Assembly: GCA_045598705.1 (NCBI GenBank)
Contig: JAZLMM010000041.1
Location: 1-35,617 of the forward strand
DNA length: 35,617 nt
Reading direction: 5' to 3'
From: Scatonaster sp045598705
GTDB lineage: Bacteria; Bacillota; Clostridia; Saccharofermentanales; Saccharofermentanaceae
The notes under the pieces were generated by a model. It saw nothing but the letters and a program-made list of their open reading frames with translations, did not search any database and was not told the origin of the DNA. This document shows positions 7,401-15,320 of the stretch, piece after piece. The position numbers were made by a program, and so were the translations under genes. Every line of letters starts with the position of its first letter. The first letter of the stretch is position 1.

Positions 7401-8534
7401 ATGGAATCAATCAAGAGAAACATTCTATTAAATCCAGGTCCGTCAACGACCACGGACACAGTTAAATATGCACAAGTTGTGCCGGATATTTGCCCTCGCG
7501 AGAAAGAGTTTGCCGACCTCATGAAGGGACTTCGTGAAGACCTTGTAAAAATAGTTCACGGTGATTTGGAGAAATATACATCGGTGCTATTCTGTGGTTC
7601 TGGCACAATCAATATCGATGTGTGTCTCAATTCATTGCTCCCTGAGGGAAAGAAAGCTTTGGTGATTAATAATGGAGCTTATTCCACCCGTGCAGTAGAG
7701 ATTCTACAAGGATATGGACTTCCTTATATAGATTTGAAATTTCCTGTTGATCAACTTCCTGACCTTGCTGTGATTGAGGAGACACTGAAGAATAATCCTG
7801 ATATTGCACTGATACACACGACTCACAACGAGACAGGAACCGGCATCTGTAATCCGATTTCTGAGATTGGCGCATTGGCTCATCGTTATGGCGCAATTTT
7901 TACCGTAGATACGACGAGTACTTACGCAATGGTTCCAATTGATATAGAGAAGTGGAACATTGATTTCTGCATGGCATCCGCACAGAAAGGCTTGATGGCC
8001 ATGACAGGACTTTCTTTTGTAATTGGAAATCGCGCCATCATTGAAGAATCTGCAAACTATCCGAGACGTAGTTATTACTGTAACTTATTCTTGCAATATG
8101 ATTGCTTTGAGAAGACTGGAGAGATGCACTTTACCCCGCCGGTACAGACCATCTATGCGACACTCCAAGCACTGAAAGAGTATTGGGCCGAGGGAGAAGA
8201 GAATAAATGGGCACGTCATACCCGCGTATTCAATGCGATTAATCGAGGACTCGATGAATTGGGTTTCCGTCAGGTGATTCGCCCGGAATGGCGGACAGGG
8301 CTTGTGTCCTCTGCCATCTATCCAGACGATCCGAACTTCAGTTTTGAGAAGATTCATGACTACTGTTATGAAAGAGGTTTTACCATTTATCCTGGAAAAA
8401 TCTCAACCACGAATACTTTCCGTCTTTGTGCCTTGGGTGCCATCGACGAGCCCGACATCGAATCGTTTTTCAAAGTGTTTAAAGAAGCTCTGGAAACAAC
8501 GGGCGTCAGCGTGCCGGTACATTACAACAGCTAA
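7401..8534 (+). CDS. phnW: 2-aminoethylphosphonate aminotransferase (biosynthetic direction)
   Basis: Class V PLP-dependent aminotransferase of 377 residues. It would convert phosphonoacetaldehyde to AEP using an amino-acid donor. The family start LLNPGPSTTTDTVK and the CGSGTINIDVCLNSLL phosphate-binding region are clear. The PLP Lys lies in SAQKGLMAMTGLSF, and the Asp that contacts the pyridine nitrogen is probably in IFTVDTTSTYA. AGGAG stands seven bases before the ATG. PhnW is best known from AEP breakdown, but the PepM and Ppd genes alongside argue for synthesis here. No phosphonatase (PhnX) is present. Confidence 0.9.
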   Translation: MESIKRNILLNPGPSTTTDTVKYAQVVPDICPREKEFADLMKGLREDLVKIVHGDLEKYTSVLFCGSGTINIDVCLNSLLPEGKKALVINNGAYSTRAVEILQGYGLPYIDLKFPVDQLPDLAVIEETLKNNPDIALIHTTHNETGTGICNPISEIGALAHRYGAIFTVDTTSTYAMVPIDIEKWNIDFCMASAQKGLMAMTGLSFVIGNRAIIEESANYPRRSYYCNLFLQYDCFEKTGEMHFTPPVQTIYATLQALKEYWAEGEENKWARHTRVFNAINRGLDELGFRQVIRPEWRTGLVSSAIYPDDPNFSFEKIHDYCYERGFTIYPGKISTTNTFRLCALGAIDEPDIESFFKVFKEALETTGVSVPVHYNS

Positions 8535-8552
8535 GAATCGAGGAGATAGAAA

Positions 8553-9860
8553 ATGGGAGAAGAAATTAAGACGGTATATACTTGTTTCTGTACTGATGTG
8601 ATCCATAAAGGACACCTGAACATTCTCAAAGAAGCTTCGAAATTGGGGCGTGTCATTGTCGGATGTCTGTCAGATTGTGCATTGATTCGTTACAATCGTT
8701 TCCCGACAGTTTCTCAGGAGGAGAGACTGAAGCTCTATCGTTCTCTTCCGGGAGTTGATGAAGTGGTGCTTCAGGAGAAGATGCACTACGATGATGTGAT
8801 TGCACTGATTCATCCTGATTACGTAGTGCATGGTGATAACTGGCAGAATGGACCGGAGAAGACGATTCGCGACCATGTAGAGAACCTTCTGAAGGAATAT
8901 GGAGGAGAGATTATTGACATACCTTATACCTATGACGAAGATGTTCACAAGGTTGATATGCAGCTTCGTGAGAAATTGGCAATGCCAGAATATCGAAGAA
9001 AGAGACTTCGCCAGCTTCTGTCCATGACGCCGGTCGTAAAGACCATGGAAGCGCATAGTGGACTGACGGGTCTGATTGTAGAGAAAACCGTAGTAGAGAA
9101 CGAAGGAAAACTCGACCAATTCGATGCCATGTGGGTCAGCTCGCTTTGTGACAGTACGGCGAAAGGAAAGCCAGATATTGAGTTGGTAGATATGACCTCG
9201 CGTTTCCGTACGATTGAGGATATTACCGAAGTAACCACCAAGCCAATCATTTTCGACGGCGACACCGGCGGATTGACCGAGCATTTCGTCTATACAGTAA
9301 GAAGTCTCGAAAGACTTGGGGTCTCTGCAGTCATTATCGAAGACAAGACAGGTCTAAAGAAGAACTCATTATTCGGTACTGAAGTAGAACAGACCCAGGC
9401 AACCATTGAGGATTTCTCAGCCAAGATTGCAGCAGGTAAGAAAGCACAGTTGACAGATGATTTCATGATCATCGCTCGTATTGAGAGCTTGATCTTGGAA
9501 CGAGGCATGGAAGATGCATTGGAACGTGCGCGTGCATTTGTACAAGCTGGCGCTGACGGTATCATGATTCATAGCAGAAAGAAAGATCCGGAGGAGATTC
9601 TTACCTTCTGTGATCGATTTAGAAGCGAAGACAACAAGACCCCAATCGTTGTAGTACCGACAAGCTTCAACATGGTAACAGAAGAAGAGCTTGGTGCGCA
9701 TGGTGTAAATATCGTTATCTATGCCAACCAGCTCACACGAAGTGCTTTTCCCGCTATGCAGAAGACTGCAGAGGATATCTTGAAGAATCATCGTGCGAAG
9801 GAAGTAGACGATCGCCTGATGTCTATTAAGAATATTATCACTCTGATTGATGAGATCTGA
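8553..9860 (+). CDS. pepM: Phosphoenolpyruvate mutase with an N-terminal cytidylyltransferase-like domain
   Basis: Makes the C-P bond: phosphoenolpyruvate to phosphonopyruvate. The C-terminal domain (about residues 145-435) carries the diagnostic mutase signature EDKTGLKKNS and the DGDTGG metal site. Residues about 5-135 resemble TagD-type cytidylyltransferases: the HKGH of DVIHKGHLNIL is the HxGH nucleotide motif and YVVHGDNW matches the later core. The RTEGIST-like motif expected near the end of TagD is not visible; PYTYDEDVHK stands about there. The N-domain may therefore be divergent or inactive. GAGGAG precedes the ATG, and the gene follows phnW by 18 bases and ends one base before the ppd reading frame opens. 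Confidence 0.93.
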   Translation: MGEEIKTVYTCFCTDVIHKGHLNILKEASKLGRVIVGCLSDCALIRYNRFPTVSQEERLKLYRSLPGVDEVVLQEKMHYDDVIALIHPDYVVHGDNWQNGPEKTIRDHVENLLKEYGGEIIDIPYTYDEDVHKVDMQLREKLAMPEYRRKRLRQLLSMTPVVKTMEAHSGLTGLIVEKTVVENEGKLDQFDAMWVSSLCDSTAKGKPDIELVDMTSRFRTIEDITEVTTKPIIFDGDTGGLTEHFVYTVRSLERLGVSAVIIEDKTGLKKNSLFGTEVEQTQATIEDFSAKIAAGKKAQLTDDFMIIARIESLILERGMEDALERARAFVQAGADGIMIHSRKKDPEEILTFCDRFRSEDNKTPIVVVPTSFNMVTEEELGAHGVNIVIYANQLTRSAFPAMQKTAEDILKNHRAKEVDDRLMSIKNIITLIDEI

Positions 9861-9884
9861 TTGTGTAAAGAAGAGGAGAACTAC

Positions 9885-11006
9885 ATGAAAGTTGAGAAGT
9901 TAGTACAAATCATTGATTCGGATTTCTATACAGGAGTTCCGGATTCCCAACTCAAATCACTCTGCAATTACTTGATGCATACCTATGGTATTGATGCAAA
10001 GCATCACGTGATAGCGGCGAATGAGGGTAATTGCACGGCACTTGCGGCTGGTTATCACCTCGCAACGGGTAAAACCCCAGTTGTGTATATGCAAAATAGT
10101 GGTGAGGGCAACATCATCAACCCAGTTGCAAGTCTTCTTAATGATAAAGTGTATGCGATTCCGATGATTTTTATCATTGGATGGCGCGGTGAGCCTGGTG
10201 TTCACGATGAACCTCAGCATATTTATCAAGGTGAAGTGACCGTCAAACTTCTGGATGATATGGGTATTGCCAATTTTGCAATCGGAAAAGACACGACTGA
10301 TGAAGAAGTAGAAGGCAAAATGGCAGAATTCCGTGATGTCTTGGCGTCCGGTAAAGACGTAGCTTTTGTCATTCGTAAGGGGGCACTCTCTTTCGATGAG
10401 AAAGTAGTCTATGAGAACGACTACAAGATGTTGCGCGAAGAGATCATCCAGCATATTGTTGCGGTGAGTGAAGAAGATCCGATTATCTCTACGACAGGTA
10501 AAGCTTCACGTGAACTTTTTGAAACACGTGTGGCAAATGGTCAAGATCACAAATATGACTTCCTGACTGTTGGTTCTATGGGACACAGTTCCTCTATCGC
10601 ACTCGGTGTGGCGATCAATAAACCTAATCAGAAGATCTGGTGTATCGATGGGGATGGGGCAGTTCTGATGCATATGGGTTCGATGGCAGTTTTGGGTGCC
10701 AATGCCCCCAAGAATCTGGTTCACATCGTAATCAACAACAGCGCGCATGAGACAGTCGGTGGTATGCCAACTGTAATGGATCAAGTAGATATTGTTGCAG
10801 TAGCGAAAGCGTGTGGATATCCCTATGCAGTTCGCGTAGATGATTTTGAGTCGCTGGATCGCGAACTGTCACTAGTCAAAGGACGGAATGACCTCTGTTT
10901 GATCGAGGTCAAGTGTTCCATTGGTGCACGTGAGGATCTAGGTCGTCCGACCACTACTGCTCTAGAGAACAAACAGAATTTCATGAACTATTTGTCTAAT
11001 TTATAA
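9885..11006 (+). CDS. ppd: Phosphonopyruvate decarboxylase
   Basis: Thiamine-diphosphate enzyme of 373 residues that decarboxylates phosphonopyruvate to phosphonoacetaldehyde, the step that pulls the unfavourable mutase reaction forward. The ThDP-binding motif begins GDGAVLMHMGS and ends in IVINNSAHETVGG. The N-terminal ANEGNCTALAAGYHLATG holds the conserved Glu of the cofactor site, and GWRGEPGVHDEPQH is typical of the family. The ATG at 9885 is preferred because GAGGAG is seven bases upstream; an upstream TTG at 9861 lacks a site. Last gene of the operon, ending two bases from the convergent gene. Confidence 0.93.
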   Translation: MKVEKLVQIIDSDFYTGVPDSQLKSLCNYLMHTYGIDAKHHVIAANEGNCTALAAGYHLATGKTPVVYMQNSGEGNIINPVASLLNDKVYAIPMIFIIGWRGEPGVHDEPQHIYQGEVTVKLLDDMGIANFAIGKDTTDEEVEGKMAEFRDVLASGKDVAFVIRKGALSFDEKVVYENDYKMLREEIIQHIVAVSEEDPIISTTGKASRELFETRVANGQDHKYDFLTVGSMGHSSSIALGVAINKPNQKIWCIDGDGAVLMHMGSMAVLGANAPKNLVHIVINNSAHETVGGMPTVMDQVDIVAVAKACGYPYAVRVDDFESLDRELSLVKGRNDLCLIEVKCSIGAREDLGRPTTTALENKQNFMNYLSNL

Positions 11007-11008
11007 TC

Positions 11009-12301
11009 CTAATTCTTGTCTTGGTTTTGAGATGTCTCTTTCTCTTTAGCGAATGTAGACAACTTACGCTCAAGATAATCAGCCATACGGGTGGCACCTT
11101 CACCCTGATATGCCCACGCTTCATCGCGTACCTGATGACGACTCTCTGTGAAGCTTTCATCTTCCAAACAGTCGTCAATCATTTTCTTAAGGTCAGCTCG
11201 GTTTTCTTTGGTCAACTTGGCACCCAGACGTGGAATGACACTTAATCCCCACGGGAGACGCTTGAGCCACCATGCATCGTATGGCGATGCATCAAATTCA
11301 GTATCCGCACAGATGACCGGCTTATCGAAAACCAACGAGAAATCGAAGATGACGCCAGAGAAATCAGAAATCAGAATATCTGAACGATTTAGTGCATCGA
11401 AGTTATCTGAATCTCGGTTCCACTCGAGCTGATCGTTCTCTGGGAACTCGGCCATCAGCTTGTCCATCAGATCTTTCTCAGAGGTGAAAGACTGGGGATG
11501 TGGACGTACGATAATGTGATAGCCGGTAGCTAGAAGATCCTTGATAAAATCAGAACCATAACGGCTTAAGATACTGCTTGTGCCCCATGATGGTGCAAGT
11601 AATACAGTACGAGTTGAACTATTAACGGTACTTGCATCCGAAGAAACTTGACGTTCCTTGAATTTTCGAGCCTTCTCGTCCATGAAAGGACTTCCTGTCA
11701 ACACGAGTTCCTTGGCCGGCAGTTTGCGAATCTCCTCGAGATCGCGTGTGTCATCGATCTGGAACTGACCAGAAAGCAAGAGCGCATCGTAATTGTCGAT
11801 TCCGAACATACGATAGGTCGTCATCTCGGCAGGTGAGTGCGGAATGTGAACATAGTACTTCACATCCTTGGAACGCTTCCATTGATAGACATCCAGTCCT
11901 GGCGTAGTAGAAACGAGTATGGTTGCTTTCAAGAAATTAAGTTTCGCAAATGCTTTGTTGCCCGGACCAATACATTCGGTTTTTACATGGCTCATTTCTG
12001 TCTGCTTTAAACCCGGATCATCTTCTGAAGCGGTCATATATACACAGTCTACGCCGCGCTTATCCAATTCTCGAAGAAGCGGTTCAAAGACCGACCAGTA
12101 GCGCTTGTCATCAGAGAAAACGGCAATAGGAATTGCTTTATCAAGGTTTTCCTTCTGCTTTCCTCCAGAGAGAAGGAAGCGAAGCTTGACCCAAAGGCCT
12201 TTGAATGCGAAACGAGCTACACCTAGAAGGCCAATCAGGATGGCGAACAGCATAGAACCCGTTCCTGGGTCGATATAAAGTCTCAATAATGATGGGTTCA
12301 T
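11009..12301 (-). CDS. CDP-glycerol glycerophosphotransferase-like (TagB/TagF family) membrane enzyme
   Basis: Related to enzymes that move glycerol phosphate from CDP-glycerol to teichoic-acid-type polymers. A hydrophobic N-terminal segment (MLFAILIGLLGVARFAF) anchors it to the membrane. The catalytic part has family landmarks in order: YVHIPHSPAEMTTY in place of the usual HGTPLK-like His site, VLTGSPFMDE, LLAPSWGTSSIL, VRPHPQSF and SDFSGVIFDFSLVFDKPVICAD, the last being the nucleotide-phosphate binding block. Its ATG overlaps the stop of the upstream YidC-sulfatase gene by four bases, so the two are coupled. The acceptor is unknown. Its position back to back with the AEP operon suggests a surface polymer that carries phosphonate (inference). 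Confidence 0.8.
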   Translation of the reverse strand: MNPSLLRLYIDPGTGSMLFAILIGLLGVARFAFKGLWVKLRFLLSGGKQKENLDKAIPIAVFSDDKRYWSVFEPLLRELDKRGVDCVYMTASEDDPGLKQTEMSHVKTECIGPGNKAFAKLNFLKATILVSTTPGLDVYQWKRSKDVKYYVHIPHSPAEMTTYRMFGIDNYDALLLSGQFQIDDTRDLEEIRKLPAKELVLTGSPFMDEKARKFKERQVSSDASTVNSSTRTVLLAPSWGTSSILSRYGSDFIKDLLATGYHIIVRPHPQSFTSEKDLMDKLMAEFPENDQLEWNRDSDNFDALNRSDILISDFSGVIFDFSLVFDKPVICADTEFDASPYDAWWLKRLPWGLSVIPRLGAKLTKENRADLKKMIDDCLEDESFTESRHQVRDEAWAYQGEGATRMADYLERKLSTFAKEKETSQNQDKN

Positions 12302-15087
12302 GGTTCTTTGTCCTCTTTCTTCCAGTTTTCTTTGTCCAAGATATTCTGCTTCGAACAGGAGAACCAGATGGTATTGGTAAACTTGTTTCCAGTGTTGGAA
12401 TTTGGTGACCAGTTGTCTGTATAGAGAATATACTGTTTATCAGCATTCTTGGCTTCCGGTTGGAACATCGGCTGATTCGTGAACGGATTTACCGGATTCT
12501 CGAAGAGATTGTTCATGGCCAGATACGGTGTGTCAGCATTGGTCATAAAGGTATAATCTGTGGCAAAATCACCTTCACAACCGAAATCCTTGACAAGAAG
12601 AATTGGGTTGTATCCCATGGTATCGTATGGATTATAGATGGCATCCGATGACTGCTTGCCGAAGATTCGATCATCATCGTGTTCCAGGCCCCATCCATGG
12701 TCAGATACGACAATGATCCTTGTATTATTATATACGCCCAGTGCACGTAGTTCATCGAACCAATTTCCAAGTTGGATGAAGGCGGCCATATTACTCTGGT
12801 AATGGGCCAGTTGATAGGTGGTCTCCATCTTGATGGACTTGCCTTCGTAAGTAAAACGGTCAGCATGTGCCGAATCATACTCTGAATTATCTACGATATC
12901 AATCGGTTCATAGGAAGGTTCCTGAAGCGGAATGATGTTATGCGTGGTACTGTTCTGCATCAGGATGAAGGAACCCGTATCTGAAGGTTCAGCATTTGTA
13001 ATCGAAGGCAGAGCCTTGAGTACCTCATAAGAATTCAAGAAGGAATCCATGAGGGCACTTGGTACAGCATATCGATCGATATTGCCGCTCTGAATCAGTG
13101 CAGTGGTCGAAGTGCCTGGCTGGAAATATACACCAGCTGAGTATACCGTAGTCTGGAAGACAAGCGGGCAGACCTTCATGAAGCCATAGCAGAAGAAGTT
13201 TCGCTCCCATGTTTCTTGAATGATGTCCTGAATATCGTCTGAGGTACGGAATTGACCGAATTCGGTGTTGTATGCCTTAATCTCTGGATACGGGTCATAG
13301 ATGGACAGGTCCGGAACCTGACTGTATCCTGCGTAAGGTGGGTCCATGACTGTGACGTCGTAGCCAGCTTCAGAGAAGAGGATCGGCATCGTCAGGAGTG
13401 CTTGGTTATGCTTGGTTTCCAGAGAAACATCCGTACGCTTGTCGGTATTGATCGGCGTGAAATCATATCCACCGAAGAGCGCCGGTGCAGCAACTAGTGT
13501 TCTGGTGCCGTAGGAAAGTGTATTCGGATAGTAAGTAAAGCCAGAGAACTGTGAAGCGAGAGCAGGATTCTCCTGCATCATGTACGGAACGTAGGCTGAG
13601 ACAGAACGGTCCAGCATCAGCACAATAACGTTTGGCTCAGTTTGGCTGAGCATGAGTGTTGGCTTCCCGTCTTCGGCACTTTCATTGATGACACGGCGAA
13701 TCTCCGGCATCTCTTTCTCGATGCTGTAGACATTGAAGCAGGCCATCGCACCGACTGCAAGAAGCAGTACCGGTGAGATGAAGGTGATGATGTGCTCTTT
13801 CTTGAACTTAAAGATGAGGATCACAACGGCGATGATTGCAACGATTGCAACAATATCCCAGACTTTACGTGCAAACGGGAAAGTCTGGGCAACTTCGAAA
13901 CGAAGGTCCTGTGTCAGGGAGTTGGTGTTGTCACCAAAAGCCATATAGTTCACGATGCCAGAGATGGCACAGATCCAGATGACAATGCTGAAGATTCGCT
14001 TGACTTTCGGATTTGCTAAAGCGTAGAAAAGACCGAACCAAATGACGTAAAGACTGACTGCCGTTAAGAAAGCAAACAGTACATAGATGGAGGGCGAATG
14101 AACGGAAGAGGTCAATACAAATTCGGCAACGGAAGACTTAATGACTGAAGATGGCACCAATGCGCCGACAACAATAGCCAGGAAAAGTGCACCACCGAAG
14201 AATAACTTTGCGCTTGGCTTCTTCACGTCTGCCATAGCGTCTTTCTTGTCCGATGGCTTACGTAAGAGTCCGATAAGAAGCGGCAACTGCATGATGATGG
14301 CCGTAGCATAGATTGCCATACGATAATTGCTTGGCCCATGGTAGGAGAATAGATTATAGAAGATTACACCGACACCGGCAAGGCTAAAGAAATATCCGGA
14401 AGTTCTCAGTTTGTTCTTTGTTGCATTGACGATATTCTTAATCAAAGAGAAGACATTGTTCAGTGTCCAGTAAAGTACAAGTCCGGAAGGAGAGTCGTAA
14501 AGGACGACCAGGAAAAGAAGCGCCATCGCATAGAGCATGATTTTATCCTTGAATTTCTGACCTTTTGTATAAATCTCACTGGAAATGATGTTGATGACGG
14601 TCATGAGAATCGGTAATACATTGATACCGAAACCGCCAATTGCAAGCAGTTTATCCGGAGAAGATAAGTCGGACAGCATAGCAAAGCGTGCACCCTGCAA
14701 GTCTGGAAGCTTGGACAGGAAGTTATATGCAGCAATGAAGAAAGGAACTTCAAGAATCAAAGCGATAGAGCTTCGAACGGCATAGATTGGCTTGTAATGA
14801 TTCTCGCGGTAATAGGCCTGGAGCATCATGAAACGCTCGTCACCCTTGAATGTTTTCTTGATATGTGTAACGAAGGGCTCCATCTTCGCATTTCGGATTC
14901 GCTCTTCTTCTGAAATTGCATCCGCACGATTATAGAATGGAAGAAGAAGAAGATTGACAGCGAGGCTCAAAGGGAAGATGGCAGCACCGCTACTTCGAAG
15001 AATGTGGAATGCCGTACTGTAGACCGCTTCAAATACGAGTGTCAGCGGCGATAAGAACAGCTGGTAAAGAAATTGGACAAAAGACAT
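12298..15087 (-). CDS. YidC/Oxa1-like membrane domain fused to a sulfatase-fold phosphotransferase
   Basis: A 929-residue fusion. Residues 1-225 resemble the YidC/Oxa1 core: a hydrophobic hairpin, a charged amphipathic stretch (ISEEERIRNAKMEPF), and the diagnostic SGLVLYWTLNNVFSLIK at 201-217. The functionally important Arg of the first core helix is Asn45 here (AVNLLLLP). Residues about 230-450 add roughly six more membrane helices. From about 485 an extracellular alkaline-phosphatase-superfamily domain begins: NVIVLMLDRS holds the first metal Asp (493), SYGTRTLVAAP holds Thr528 as probable nucleophile, similar to the GTAT of EptA-type phosphoethanolamine transferases, and VVSDHGWGLEHDD supplies later metal ligands. 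I infer a transferase or hydrolase acting on a surface polymer. The first gene of a two-gene unit; AAGGA lies ten bases before the ATG. Confidence 0.82.
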   Translation of the reverse strand: MSFVQFLYQLFLSPLTLVFEAVYSTAFHILRSSGAAIFPLSLAVNLLLLPFYNRADAISEEERIRNAKMEPFVTHIKKTFKGDERFMMLQAYYRENHYKPIYAVRSSIALILEVPFFIAAYNFLSKLPDLQGARFAMLSDLSSPDKLLAIGGFGINVLPILMTVINIISSEIYTKGQKFKDKIMLYAMALLFLVVLYDSPSGLVLYWTLNNVFSLIKNIVNATKNKLRTSGYFFSLAGVGVIFYNLFSYHGPSNYRMAIYATAIIMQLPLLIGLLRKPSDKKDAMADVKKPSAKLFFGGALFLAIVVGALVPSSVIKSSVAEFVLTSSVHSPSIYVLFAFLTAVSLYVIWFGLFYALANPKVKRIFSIVIWICAISGIVNYMAFGDNTNSLTQDLRFEVAQTFPFARKVWDIVAIVAIIAVVILIFKFKKEHIITFISPVLLLAVGAMACFNVYSIEKEMPEIRRVINESAEDGKPTLMLSQTEPNVIVLMLDRSVSAYVPYMMQENPALASQFSGFTYYPNTLSYGTRTLVAAPALFGGYDFTPINTDKRTDVSLETKHNQALLTMPILFSEAGYDVTVMDPPYAGYSQVPDLSIYDPYPEIKAYNTEFGQFRTSDDIQDIIQETWERNFFCYGFMKVCPLVFQTTVYSAGVYFQPGTSTTALIQSGNIDRYAVPSALMDSFLNSYEVLKALPSITNAEPSDTGSFILMQNSTTHNIIPLQEPSYEPIDIVDNSEYDSAHADRFTYEGKSIKMETTYQLAHYQSNMAAFIQLGNWFDELRALGVYNNTRIIVVSDHGWGLEHDDDRIFGKQSSDAIYNPYDTMGYNPILLVKDFGCEGDFATDYTFMTNADTPYLAMNNLFENPVNPFTNQPMFQPEAKNADKQYILYTDNWSPNSNTGNKFTNTIWFSCSKQNILDKENWKKEDKEP

Positions 15088-15124
15088 TTCAAGTGCATCC
15101 TTTATATATATTAAACAACAAAAT

Positions 15125-15133
15125 ATTATACCA
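15125..15133 (-). promoter_or_regulatory. Extended -10 promoter for the YidC-sulfatase gene
   Basis: The minus strand reads TGGTATAAT, an extended -10, with start point near 15118 and a leader of about 30 bases. No good -35 is seen, as expected for this promoter class. Confidence 0.6.
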
Positions 15134-15209
15134 CAAAAGACACTCGTTTCCTTTTGTGTGAAAGAACGAAACTTTTGACCATATGATTATAGAAATCTGC
15201 CGTTATCTC

Positions 15210-15218
15210 TGATAAAAT
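15210..15218 (+). promoter_or_regulatory. Candidate extended -10 promoter for the symporter gene
   Basis: TGATAAAAT at 15210-15218 is an extended -10 with no clear -35. It would give a leader of about 95 bases before the ATG. The leader holds only weak pairing, and I recognise no riboswitch in it. Confidence 0.4.
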
Positions 15219-15320
15219 TAGCGTGTTGTGTTGTATGTGGGGCGCAACAGATTAAGGGTATGCGAATCTGAGATCTGCTGGATTGGTGGCGTATCGAAAG
15301 ATTCAGAAAAAGGGGTGTAT

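Noticed and set aside
15219..15320. Riboswitch or T-box in the putP leader
   Set aside because: No T-box specifier or GGTGG-type antiterminator sequence and no stable conserved-looking fold were found.
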